64,000 nucleotides of DNA from NCBI GenBank assembly GCA_903813345.2, contig CAIIXF020000006.1, positions 24,001,936-24,065,935 of the forward strand. Reading direction: 5' to 3'. Position 1 is the stretch's first letter; each line of letters starts with the position of its first letter. The DNA comes from Owenia fusiformis (lineage: Eukaryota > Annelida > Polychaeta > Sabellida > Oweniidae). The translations under genes were made by a program, and so were the position numbers. This document shows, one piece after another, positions 1 through 10,760 of the stretch. The notes under the pieces were generated by a model, which saw only the letters and a program-made list of their open reading frames with translations, was not told the origin of the DNA and did no database searches.

Positions 1-1540
1 GAAACAATTAAAAAGATCTTATTATGATTTTGTACCTTTTCCCTTTCTGTTAGTGTTATATGCAAATAGACTAGATGCGAGTAGAAATGATCTTGATTTA
101 CATCATTAAATATTCATAATTCAGTCAAAGTGATGTCATATTTGAAATCTACATTTAAAAATACATCTAAAAAAATGGTTTCGAAAATTGTTTATCAACT
201 TTGAAAAGGGGGGCGAGTTGTTTGTAGAATGAATCGGGGGATTTTTTTCATGAATTTCGCTTATGTTTTTCATCCAAAAAACATCAATACACTTTAAAAC
301 ATTTTGTTTACTTTAAGATTACACCATGTAATCCAAAAATATATTTCTCGTTTTCAAAGATAATCCATGGATTAACACCCAGGTATTTTTATTTTTCAAA
401 CTTCAGAGGGCTGGGAATCATTGATGCTCAACGCTTTTGAATACGATAAATGCTGTTTTAAATAGGTTTTACGTATGCCAATAATTTCTCAAATTATGTA
501 AGCTGAATGCATTCCATAATCCCTAGAATATTCTCTTGGTTCTCTTGGCATGGTAATCCAATGGTAGTTCCAAGCAGATTTTTAGATGGCAGGTAAGTAA
601 ATTCTTTAGTACTCGCCTTATTGGGTTGAGTCAGTGTGGATGCTATATAGATTGCACACGTATGGTAAGCTGTATAATCCTATATTACATGTAATATTTT
701 TAAATTCAAATAAAACCGTTAACCTGTACCGGTCCGCTAGCTGCGTATACCAAGGGTGAAATATGTTATTAATTAATGAAACATAACAGTATAATCTTTT
801 GATTTACAAAGTTGTATGGGATTTCATTAGTGTAAAAGTTGCTTTTGAAGCATTTTTCTATAGCCACTTTGTAGGGAAAAAATGTATAATCTTTTAATTT
901 GAAGTATGACCTGAATCGATTGCAAACTTTATATTTGCACATCTGATGTGATATACCATTTGTGTCATACTGTGAAATTAATTAATTTGCAATCGATTCA
1001 GGTCATAGTGTATTTTAGGTATTTTTGTGAAAATCAATAGAAACCAATGGCCTCTATTGGAATTGATGATATCCACATGTTAAGTGAATGGAGCCCATTC
1101 AATGGCAAGTCAATACACCCTTGCTGAACTAAATGACCTCAACCTCAGCCCATGTGGGTCCAAACGCTCAAATATTTTCCACAGTATTATGTGACATTGT
1201 ATTCTTTATGTTACACCCAAAAATGATTCATTTTGTTCATGGGGATATCATAATGGAAAGTGCACTAGACCCTTATCGTAATTGTATGATATTGTATTTG
1301 TGATTTGAATATACTCGTACACTGTGATATTTGAGAAAAAGAATGTTTTGTTTTAGTTTCATTGCAATTTATAACCCTAATATCTTAAAGCCAGAATCCT
1401 TCCTTGTCTTCCAATTTTCTAATAACCTCAGAAGTTCCTACTTTTTTAAAAAAATACAATTTTCTTAAATCATAAGATGTTGGGTAAAAATAAACACAAA
1501 ATTATGATAATCAATTAGCTCAAATCAATCTGAGAATCTT
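1..1540. other. AT-rich stretch without a recognisable gene
   Basis: No reading frame with coding character, no splice-framed exon and no tandem array is visible. The only structure seen is the short inverted repeat listed at 905-1007. Confidence 0.6.
905..1007. repeat. Short inverted repeat with about 21-bp arms
   Basis: The sequence ATGACCTGAATCGATTGCAA near 906-925 recurs as its exact reverse complement near 987-1006, with an AT-rich spacer of about 60 bp. It may be a miniature palindromic transposon remnant or a hairpin. No target-site duplication was found. Confidence 0.7.
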
Positions 1541-1545
1541 TCATG

Positions 1546-1700
1546 TCGCAGTGTTCGCGTTGACGCCGTTTTTTGCCATTTTTACGGAAATTTCAGAAGG
1601 TTGGACGTAAAAATCAAAATCAACTTACGTCCCTAGGACGCAAAAATTATAAACTGCTTCAAGATAACTTTTACTGCAGCACAGTAGCGGTGAAACATGA
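1546..1700 (+). repeat. Interspersed repeat block beginning GCAGTGTTCGCG, copy A
   Basis: The block starts with CGCAGTGTTCGCG and carries a GGACGCAAAAA motif about 100 bp further on. A diverged copy lies in the opposite orientation at 14540-14637, ending GCGCGAACACTG. The shared end motif looks like the end of an inverted-repeat DNA transposon, but the other end of this copy was not located. Confidence 0.5.
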
Positions 1701-2201
1701 TTTTCATCAAGATTTCCAAACTCACTACCTTGATATACGAGCATGCAGGTATATTTATATCGACAAATCTGATTGGCTATCATGACTACCGAAGATTTAA
1801 CAGAGTTTCCAGTATGAGACATGGATTTTGATTGGTTCCGATATATTCCGGAAAATGCCGCAATCGAAATGGAAGATCAAAACATACAATATTGCAGAAA
1901 TCCCCTGTGGTTCCCCACAAATTGAAACGATTGTTTTTCACGATTATTTTTATTATTTCCACTAGAAACCATTATCGATCTAATGTTATATATCAAGATA
2001 ATTGTCTAATGATAGATCGAGGTTTTTCATCTAAAAGTCTTCAGAATAAGGAGAAATGTTAATAAAAAGAAGCAAAAGTTCACGACCTTGACATGACCTT
2101 CAAGATCGCAAGTTTGTAAAATGTGAAAACAAAACTCTTAATTTGAGCATTTCCTTTATTCATTTCGGACTATTTTGGTATAACATTACTTAAGAATTGT
2201 G
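1701..2201. other. No feature recognised
   Basis: AT-rich sequence between two repeat blocks. Short open frames here lack splice context and do not resemble known proteins. Confidence 0.5.
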
Positions 2202-2207
2202 TGAAAA

Positions 2208-2696
2208 CAGGCCTGTCAACTGTCCCGCAATTTGCGTATTTGTCACGCATTTGCTGAAGAATTTGAAGTCACGCCAGTTATTTTTGCGTGACAGAAAATG
2301 TCACGCAAATACGCATTTTACCTGGTAATTGTCAAGCAAAAATATTTCTATAGAAAAATTTCTAAAAAAGATCGTCTACACAGCAAAAATACGAACGCCG
2401 GAAAAAAATGTACGCATTTCGTTCGGACTTATCACGCGAATTATGTATATGTCACGCATTCCGTTCGAAATTTTTCGTACCTCCCCCCCCCGCTAATCGA
2501 TGTTTGAAATGCGAGCGTAGCGAGCGCGAAAAATTTGAGGTGTTGAAAATTTGGCAAGATGTAATAAAATTTAAACCAAGGTGTTCAAAATTTGGATCAA
2601 GGTGTTCAGATTTGGACCAAGGTGTCCACATTTTGAGGGGAGGTGTTCAACATTTCCAAGTCACTCATGTTAGGTATTCCCAAGTTGACAGGCCTG
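2208..2696. mobile_element. Non-autonomous hAT-like TIR element (MITE), copy 1
   Basis: A 489-bp element whose ends are inverted copies of CAGGCCTGTCAAC. It is flanked by a perfect 6-bp target-site duplication, TGAAAA (2202-2207 and 2697-2702). A near-identical 486-bp copy lies at 33109-33594 with its own duplication, GGGTCG. Two independent copies with different duplications fix both ends. The interior has no transposase and contains several GTGTTCAAAATTTGG-like direct motifs. CAG-type ends suit the hAT group, although a 6-bp duplication is shorter than the usual 8, so the superfamily is an inference. Confidence 0.9.
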
Positions 2697-2703
2697 TGAA
2701 AAG

Positions 2704-3050
2704 GACCCAGTGACGGAAATTTACTGGCTCCCGCAGCCTGCTGCCGCAGCGCTGCCGCAGCACTCCCGCAGCCTGCTGCCGCAGCGCTCCCGCAGCATGC
2801 TGCCGCAGCGCTGCGGCAGCACATTGGAATTTATCATGCAAATTAGGCTGCCGCAGCGCTCCCGCAGCATGCAAATTAGGCTGCTGCAGCGCTGCCCCAG
2901 CGCTCCCGCAGCATGCAAATTAGGCTGCCGCAGCGCTGCCGCAGCACGCTGCGAGAAGGCTGCAGTTAACCGCAGCACTGTCGGAGCCATTTCACTCTGG
3001 GACTTGAGCTGCGGTTAACCGCAGCAATTGCAGAGAAGGCTACCATTGGC
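2704..3050. repeat. GC-rich CTGCCGCAGC tandem-repeat block, copy A
   Basis: Repeats of the self-complementary unit GCTGCCGCAGCG are mixed with GCATGCAAATTAGGCTG spacers. The block ends in CTGCGGTTAACCGCAG palindromes and begins just after ACGGAAAT. A related block in opposite orientation occupies 14130-14420. Frames open through it in several phases because the unit is short, so none is treated as coding. Confidence 0.75.
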
Positions 3051-4430
3051 CTGAGGTATTTTAGGGGGAGGGGGATTGAAAACATCTCACCCAATATGAT
3101 GGATGCCTATCTCTTCCATTATAGTTGCATGGCTGTGATTTTGTTGGGTTATATCCCCCAGTTTGCCTAACTGAACAAACATTGTCAGAAACATGGTGGT
3201 AATCAGACTCAGAGTTATTTGTACATTTTTCACACACACACTTTCTACCTTGTTTACGACTTGATTGCCTATATGAGTTAACAAGAAAGCAATGCACAAT
3301 TTTTGGATTTCTTAAATCTTAATATTGAATTTTCATAGATTTCCTCTTGTTTGACTTGAGTCTCATGGTTTTAGCCCTTTCCCGACCCCTTATTTTATTA
3401 GCGTAATATTTGTTCAGTTTCGAGATGCTTTGGGGCATTTTATTGTTTTTATCAATGAGGGCCCAAGTGAAATAAGTCAATGGGAAAATATTGACAATAA
3501 ATAGGTAATACTCTATTAATTCTTAGCTAACAAACAACTAAAAAAATTATCACGCAAATTAGAGAGAATTACGTTAATAAATACATAGGTGTTCATAATA
3601 AGGTATTGTTACCATTCAATGCTCATGTAGAATATTGACTGATTATAAAATGAAAATTACATTGTAACAACAAGGTAGTGTTAGATGAGAATTATCAGAG
3701 TATTACCTATTTATTAGCTATATTTAAAACCTTTTTCTTGCATTACTCTTACCCATTATGCATTATTGTCTACAAAATTCATTTTCTACTATACGAACCC
3801 AAAACATCAAATAATATGCAAAATTGGGTAGGGATACACAAATTCGAAGTATATGTTATTCCTGTGAATATTCAAATCTGGCCATGCAAAGCGTACTAAT
3901 TAAGGTAAAGTCCAAAGTTTTTTCAAAATTCTCTTGCAAAAACTACAGATTTTGTCAAAAATCTCCAATAAAAGTACCACTTTTTGCAGAATTTACCACA
4001 AAAACTATTGCTTTTATTAGAAAAAAATTTGAGATAATCTGCTTTTTTTAAAAAAGTACTGTTTTATTTCAAATCTACCGTAAAAACTTCAGTTGTTTTA
4101 AAATTTACCTCAAAAACTCCCGATTTTTAAAAATCTACGGCGAAAACTACCAATTTTTTTAAAAACTACCAGATTTTGGAAAAATCTCCCATAAAAGTAC
4201 CACAATTTTTGGAAATCTCACGCAAATTGTTCATTTTAGGTTGGCCCGGGACGTAAGACAATATAAGCAATTATTATGGGACATCACTGGTGATTTTACC
4301 CATTCAGAATTGTCCTGAAGGCCAGAAGGCTCAGTTATTGAAGGACCCTCTATGCCTCCGGCAGTATTTATCTTCATAATCTTTATAAAATACCTTGTAT
4401 TTTTACTGCATGGGACAATCCTCATACACA
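3051..4430. other. Non-coding stretch with one palindromic element
   Basis: AT-rich sequence. From about 3900 to 4230 it holds a degenerate series of phrases like CAAAAACTACAGATTTT and AAAATCTCC at 40-60 bp spacing. No exon was recognised. The inverted repeat at 3496-3715 is listed separately. Confidence 0.5.
3496..3715. mobile_element. Candidate MITE with 19-bp perfect terminal inverted repeat
   Basis: AATAAATAGGTAATACTCT at 3496-3514 is repeated as its reverse complement at 3697-3715. The similarity continues inward for about ten more bases with mismatches. The 220-bp length and lack of coding sequence suit a miniature inverted-repeat element. Target-site duplications are not clear. Confidence 0.6.
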
Positions 4431-4442
4431 ACACATTTACAC

Positions 4443-4500
4443 CCTATGCTTAGTGAGCGGACCTAATTTCAAGGGTGATGGTAAAGACGAGGCATGGCGC
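4443..4500 (+). pseudogene. Diverged copy of the 13840-13768 exon
   Basis: Translation gives SGPNFKGDGKDEAWRP, nearly the same as the minus-strand exon at 13840-13768 (SGPNFKGDGKDETGRP), and the preceding CACCCTATGCTTAG acceptor region is shared too. Here the similarity stops after about 55 bases, there is no GTAAGT donor, and the next exon is absent nearby. The frame then drifts on to a stop at 4681-4683. I read it as a broken copy of a repeated gene or transposon exon. Confidence 0.55.
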
Positions 4501-4993
4501 CCAAAAACCAAAGAATATCAGTACCATAACATTTTAAGTCGTATTATTGCAGCATTAGGTGATGGTATTGTGATATTTTATGCTGTTTTAGAAGTGAAAG
4601 ATGTTAAACTATGCATACCGTTTGTTTTACATCCAATAAAACGAATAGTTAAGATGAAACAGTCGTTTAAAGATACAATTTGAATTTACCGCAAGAAATT
4701 ACAACCTAATATTGTCAATATGTCAATAATTCCTGATCGATGTCACATATAAAGATACATGTACCTAGATATGTTTTATTTTTTCATATATGCGAAATAA
4801 GGCGGTCTCTAGTTATGTACATCCAATACAAAATGAATGTTTACTATTCGGCGATCAGAATTTCGATGACGAGCAATGGCGATGTAATTTGCGAAGAGAA
4901 GTGGCTATGGGCAAGCACTTAGCTGCTACGTGTACTGCTAAATTCAGCTAAAATGTACACTGTCAATTAATAAATTAATGAATTTGGGCAAGG
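4501..4993. other. No gene recognised
   Basis: AT-rich DNA between the exon remnant and the poly-T that marks the 3' end of the LINE on the minus strand. Short frames here have no splice or homology support. Confidence 0.5.
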
Positions 4994-6237
4994 TTTTTTT
5001 TTTTTTTTTTTTTTTTAAATGAACGACAAAATATGTACATAATATTTACAGTGTACAATACATAATCAATTAGATGAGCACTTAACTATTTTTCGACATG
5101 TTTAAAAATCAATCAGAATTAAAAATACTGTCAGCTAAAAAATATATGCTGGTCTTATTCTGTTTACCACTGGCTATACAACTTTTAAATTGGATAATCT
5201 TCATAGATGTAGTCTTGGATTATCCAGGGTTACCAAATAATATTTCATTACATGTAATATCTGGGAAATGCTTATCCCATAAATATTTAACTTTTCTGCA
5301 TTCATAGAAATAATGCACCAGGTTGTCCTGAACTAAACAATCTTGACACAGTTCATTTTGTACTTCATCAATTTGATATTTATACATGAATTTTCTGGTA
5401 GGATATATTCTATGCATAATTTTCCACTGTAATTCTATCATTTTTGTTTCTATAAATAATTCTTTTGTAAGGGTCCATTGTTTTTCACTAAATCTATCTG
5501 GACCAATGAGCAATCTATCTTTAGTTAATTCAATTCTTACATTTTTACATGTTAAATCTTTTACACTAATGTTTCTAAACGATAAAGACTCACTGTGCTG
5601 TGGAATAGTTCTATTTATTAACAGTCTTGAAATAATAGAATTGACTGTTGTATACTAAAACCAAGTTTCACCATTTCTTACGAGAGTTTCACACAGTCGT
5701 TCATAAGATATCATTGTGTTATTTACAAGTACATCTGAAATATAAATTAGACCTGATCTGATCCAATTTGTAAAAAATATAGGGTTTTGTCTAAATAATA
5801 CAATTCTGTTATTAAACAAATTATCATTTTCAATTCCATGGTTCTTATTGCAATCTAACCATGTTATTAACAATTTTTTATAAAAGTTTGACTTAATGTT
5901 ATCAATACCTATGAATTTAGCCTCTGATACAGAAGACTTAAACACACTCATGTTTTTGCCTAGTTTATTAAAATACAATGAGGGTAATACTCTAAATGCA
6001 CCATTGCCTGGTGTTGACAGGTTTTTAACCCACTTTAATAAATAAGCTTTCTGGATATCATGTACATTAATCATTTTTAAACCACCTTTGTTATAATCCT
6101 GTATTATGATATCTCTTTTTACTTTTTCTGGCACCCGTTTCAGGTCTTCCTCTTTAAATTTGCTTTTTGACCAGAGGAATTTAAACATGAGAACATTGAT
6201 TCGATTAAGCAAGTTGTCAGGCATAACAAAAGTTTGC
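4994..6237 (-). pseudogene. L1/Tx1-type LINE, 3' part of ORF2 with poly-A tail
   Basis: On the minus strand the frame from about 6235 to 5220 reads as the region after the reverse transcriptase of L1/Tx1-type LINEs. It has the phrase MPDNLLNRINVLMFKFLW, then KGGLKMINVHDIQKAYLLKW, then a C-terminal segment with LQWKIMHRIYPTRKF and a CQDC...HYFYEC metal-binding motif. One in-frame TAG at 5655-5657 interrupts it. The 23-base T run at 4994-5016 is the poly-A tail seen from the other strand. The missing upstream part continues at 10761, beyond the inserted 6238-10760 element. Confidence 0.9.
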
Positions 6238-6339
6238 TAGCTATGGCCAATAGGGTACCTCTAGCAAACTGAAAACAATCTGCTTCTCCATTGACTCCTA
6301 TGTTAAATCACTTACACATTGCATTTTTTCTGTAAGATT

Positions 6340-7885
6340 GTTGACAATCTGCAATCTGAATTGCAATCTGTTCTATACTTCTCTCTCAATGTTACAATGT
6401 GCAGATTGTTGCAATGTGTGCAGTCTGCAATCTGGATTGTACAATCTGTTTTATACTTCTCTCAGAATGGCCAACAATCTTAACAATGTTAGCAATGTTG
6501 CAATGTGCAGATTGTTGCAATGTGTGCAATCTGCAATCTGGATTGTACAATCTGTTTTATACTTCTCCTTTCAGAATGACCAACAATCTTAACAATGTTA
6601 GCAATGTTGCAATGTGCACATTGTTGCAATGTGTGCAGACTGCAATCTGGATTGTACAATCTGTTTTGTACTTCTCCCCTTAGAATGGTCAACAATCTTA
6701 ACAATGTTAGCAATGTTGCAATGTATAGATTGTTGCAATGTGTGCAAACTGCAATCTGGATTGTACAATCTGTTTTGTACTTCTCCCCTCAGAATGGTCA
6801 CAATCTTAACAATGTTAGCAATGTTGCAATGTGCAGATTGTTGCAATGTGTGCAATCTGCAACCTGGATTGTGCAATCTGTTTTATACTTCTCGTCTCAA
6901 AATGGCCAACAATCTTAACAATCTTAGCAATGTTGCAATGTACAGATTGTTGCAATATGTGCAAACTGCAATCTGGATTGTACAATCTGTTTATACTTCT
7001 CTCAGAATGGCCAACAATCTTAACAATGTTAGCAATGTTGCAATGTACAGATTGTTGCAATGTGTGCAAACTGCAATCTGGATTGTACAATCTGTTATAT
7101 CCTTCTCCCCTCAGGATGGTCAACAATCTTAACAATGTTAGCAATGTTGCAATGTACAGATTGTTGCAATGTGTGCAAACTGCAATCTGGATTGTACAAT
7201 CTGTTTTATACTTCTCCTTTCAGAATGACCAACAATCTTAGCAATGTTGCAATGTGCAGATTGTTGCAATGTGTGCAAACTGCAATCTGGATTGTGCAAT
7301 CTGTTTTATACTTCTCCTTTCAGAATGGCCAACAATCTTAACAATGTTAGCAATGTTGCAATGTGCACATTGTTGCAATGTGTGCAAACTGCAATCTGGA
7401 TTGTACAATCTGTTTTATACTACTAAGAATGGCCAACAATCTCAATGAACAATCTTAACAATCTAAGCAATGTTGCAATGTGCAGATTGTTGCAATGTGT
7501 GCAAACTGCAATCTAGATTGTACAATCTGTTTTATACTTCTCCCCTCAGAATGGTCAACAATCTTAACAATGTTAGCAATGTTGCAATGTGCAGATTGTT
7601 GCAATGTGTGCAAACTGCAATCTGGATTGTGCAATCTGTTTTTACTTCTCATCTCAGAATGGTCAACAATCTCAACAATCTTAGCAATGTTGCAATGTGC
7701 AGATTGTTGCAATGTGTGCAATCTGCAATCTGGATTGTGCAATCTGTTTTATACTTCTCTCAGAATGGTCAACAATCTTAACAATGTTAGCAATGTTGCA
7801 ATGTGCAGATTGTTGCAATGTGTGCAATCAGCAATCTGGATTGTGCAATCTGTTTTATACTTCTCTCAGAATGGCCAACAATCTT
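6340..7885 (+). repeat. 109-bp tandem array, left arm of the foldback element
   Basis: About fourteen copies of a unit with modal period 109 bp (range about 100-117). Each contains AACAATGTTAGCAATGTTGC, then GCAGATTGTTGCAATGTGTG, then TGCAATCTGGATTGTACAAT, then a TTTATACTTCTC spacer. Frames open through all phases because the unit has few stops, so they are not genes. Confidence 0.95.
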
Positions 7886-8824
7886 ACTCACAGTACTGCC
7901 TTTATTAATATTCCAAAAGAATTATCTTATTTTAATAGTTTTTTTAACTATTGTATTTCTAGGGAAGTTATTGTATCGTAATGGATGGCTGTGGGTTTTG
8001 AGTTCTATGATGGTCCAAAGGCTCAATCCAAGAGAGACCTTATTAATTAAATGTATAATCCTCTTTGGTCTTATAGCTTTTCACAATTGTAAACAACAAA
8101 AGGCTGAAGACGGAGATACAAGATGTCATCGATTTTAGATGGATTTGTAGTTTTGACCAGATCAGAGTGCACTCACCCGCTTTCAGTAAAGGGTTAAATC
8201 AAATTTGACCAGGCAATTGTTGGTAACACTTTTATTTTTTGATAGACAATGACCATTGTTAGAACACACATTTCAAAAGTTGAAACTAATTTGATTTCCA
8301 GTGAATAATTTGGATTCAGATGTCATCTTGAAAATAGAATAGGCCTAAATGGATTCCCCTCTCAAAGGATATCAAAGACTAGAGATGAGTTTAAAGTAAT
8401 TAACTTTTGAAAACTTTTTCGGATGGGATTTCTATTTTCTAAAATAATATGCTTTATTTCAAAATGATACAAGATACTTTTTTAAAGACCATTCGCAAAT
8501 CTTGTTAGCGCAAAATTAATGAATATAATTTTATGTACATATATTTTTCATTGACGCACTTGATATTTAGTGAACAATTTCTGCGTATTAAATTTTCAAA
8601 AAATTTCCATAATGATTGAATTATGAAACATTTATTAGTTATCACATAACAATGATAAATATAGGACTTTGCAGAATAGAAAGTTTAAAATGGAAATGTC
8701 TTATTGAAATGTGAAAACTCTGCATTGAGCAAGTGTAAAAAGCTCTAACATTGAAATAGCTGATAGATATTCCAGTATACTCATATGAGCAGAGATATAG
8801 AATTTCAAGCCGAAATATTAGGAT

Positions 8825-8961
8825 AATTCATTTGTTTACTCCTTGACTATTTATGAAGTTTGGGGTATGGTTTACTCCAATTATACATAGCCAATTTGAT
8901 GCATGCTAAATTATTAACTAGGTCATATTACTAAGCATGTTTTGAGTAAACAAATGAATTG
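8825..8961. repeat. 17-bp inverted repeat
   Basis: AATTCATTTGTTTACTC at 8825-8841 recurs as its reverse complement at about 8945-8961 inside the foldback core. It could be the ends of a very small palindromic insertion. Confidence 0.6.
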
Positions 8962-9301
8962 GATAATCTTCCATTAAGTATGTCATAGAAAGGTTAATTG
9001 AGTAAAAGTTGAATAATAATTTTATAATATTTAGATTTTCATAATCTTCACATCTGAAATTATTAACAGAATAACATGTTTTTGCCAAGATTCTATTACA
9101 TGATAAATCCAAACAGTTTGGGAAAAGTTTAGGAAAAGTTATCATTACATTGCATCCCATGTAATTCTATTTTCAATATAAGAAATAAAATAAATCAGAC
9201 TGAGATTTTTATGATTTATCTATAATAACAATACAATGCGATACAATACAATCTTAGTTGCAAGTGGTGTTCTGAATCAGAGCTTTCAAAGCATTAAGGA
9301 A

Positions 9302-9718
9302 TCAGCTGTAATTCATGACAAAAACTGTTAACATGAATTTTTTGAAATGTTGCTTTATTTCATGGTCTTTATTGCATTTCTCCATTTTCCAAGCCAACTG
9401 ATTTTCGTTTATACTGGAACTTATAGGTGGGAAGCGAACTTCTTCATTATACTTTTCCATGTAAACATCTGTTGTGAGTTTGCCATCAATCTTGGTCAAA
9501 CTGTCAGAAAAATCTAACAATTCCTCACCAGTCATGATGTCAGCATTTGCTTTGCTGAAGACAACTGCGGATTTGTTCAATAATTCTTTCTTGCCCAACC
9601 CAAGGGCTTCCAGATCATCAAATGCAGCAATGGCATCATGCCTCTTAAATTGTCTGCTGTATGATGATAGGAATCGTGAAAGATATACTGTTTTTCCTGG
9701 ATATGTTTTAATCTTCAA
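9302..9718 (-). CDS. Exon-like ORF of unknown function in the foldback core
   Basis: About 138 residues of balanced composition and no low complexity, so it reads like real or recently real protein. It contains the phrases FDDLEALGLGKKELLNKSA, FSKANADIMTGEELLDF and TDVYMEKYNEEVRFPPI. There is no ATG at the beginning. The bases just upstream on the minus strand (CATATTTCTAAG) look like a splice acceptor, so it is more likely a terminal exon than a complete gene. I recognise no domain. It may be element-encoded or a captured host exon. Confidence 0.45.
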   Translation of the reverse strand: MKIKTYPGKTVYLSRFLSSYSRQFKRHDAIAAFDDLEALGLGKKELLNKSAVVFSKANADIMTGEELLDFSDSLTKIDGKLTTDVYMEKYNEEVRFPPISSSINENQLAWKMEKCNKDHEIKQHFKKFMLTVFVMNYS

Positions 9719-10204
9719 CTTAGAAATATGAACATGTTCACATTGACTTCATTTCAACTAACACCTATGATATATGGATGAATCAAAGTTTGAATAAGTT
9801 TACATTTCACTGTAACTCCAACTGGCTCTGTATTGGCCATGTTAATTAATATTCATTATCTTGAACAGTATTTAATTTCTTCTTAATGAGCAGATATCAC
9901 TTTGGGGAGAGACTGCACATAAACAGCATCTCATTAATACCATATGATACGATGAAACAAAGCATGGGGGCTACATACAACTCTCCCACTTCAAAAGAGA
10001 GTTCTTAATAAAAAATAAACAAAGTAATGCAAGTAATTAAAACTATATTTCAGCACGTTCATAATAAAAGATTTAAAATTCTTGCACCAATCTTTAACTG
10101 ACTCCAATAGTGTACACATTATATTGCACATTATATTTGCTATTGAGTAACCATCTAAATAGTTTACTATTACAAAGATTGTGTATATCGTATAATAATA
10201 TTAA

Positions 10205-10735
10205 TTATTAACATTGCACAATCCACATTGCAACAATATTCATATTGCAACAATGTTAAGGTTATATTAGATTCTGAAAGTATAAACAATATTGCAACAA
10301 TCTGCACATTGCAACATTGCTAAGATTGTTAAGATTGTTTGCCATTCTGAGAGAAGTATAAAACAGATTGCAACAATCCAGATTGCAGATTGCACACATT
10401 GCAACAATCTGCACATTGCAACATTGCTAAGATTGTTGCCATTCTGAGAGGAGATGTATAAACAGATTGTACAATCCAGATTGCAACAATGTTATATTTC
10501 ACATTGTCAGATTGCAACAATCCAGATTGCAGATTGCACACATTGCAACAATCTGCATATTGCAACATTGCTAAGATTGTTGCCATTCTGAGAGGAGATG
10601 TACAAACAGATTGTACAATCCAGATTGCAACAATGTTATACTTCACATTGTCAGATTGCAACAATCCAGATTGCAGATTGCAACAATGTTAACTTTCACA
10701 TTGTTAGATTGCAACAATCCAGATTGCACATTGTT
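10205..10735 (-). repeat. Inverted tandem array, right arm of the foldback element
   Basis: The same vocabulary as the left array (ATTGCAACAATCCAGATTGC, AACATTGCTAAGATTGTT) but reverse-complemented, in about four to six irregular copies at spacings near 97 and 145 bp. It is much shorter than the left arm, so the arms are unequal. Confidence 0.9.
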
Positions 10736-10760
10736 TTTGGGTACCTACTGGCCATGATTG

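Larger units (their letters stand above)
7886..10204. other. Unique core of the foldback element
   Basis: About 2.3 kb between the two arrays. It contains one credible exon-like frame at 9302-9718 on the minus strand and a short inverted repeat at 8825-8961. No transposase motif was recognised. Confidence 0.6.
6238..10760. mobile_element. 4.5-kb foldback-type DNA transposon inserted in the LINE
   Basis: The ends are inverted: TAGCTATGGCCAATAGGGTA at the left and the reverse complement of CAATCATGGCCAGTAGGTAC at the right. Both sides are flanked by the 8-bp duplication AAGTTTGC (6230-6237 and 10761-10768). Removing the element and one duplication restores the LINE frame across ...YLMQT and QTFVMPDN, which proves the insertion. 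Inside are two tandem arrays in opposite orientation (6340-7885 and 10205-10735) around about 2.3 kb of unique DNA with one possible exon. An 8-bp duplication and TAG-like end suggest hAT ancestry; the long repetitive arms are typical of foldback elements. Confidence 0.92.

Noticed and set aside
2298-2713. Similar ORFs in both copies of the 489/486-bp MITE (2298-2713 and 33199-33629)
   Set aside because: Shared because the element is shared. The frames run over the element's end and show no protein-like composition.
2665-3018. Frames rich in LRQ, AAAA and PQRS over the GC-rich block
   Set aside because: Open on both strands because of the short GCTGCCGCAGC repeats; not coding.
6338-7908. Many overlapping frames rich in NLNNVSNVAMCRLLQ and MLQCADCCNVCNLQSGLYN phrases
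   Set aside because: They are translations of the 109-bp tandem unit in several frames on both strands; the unit simply lacks stops.
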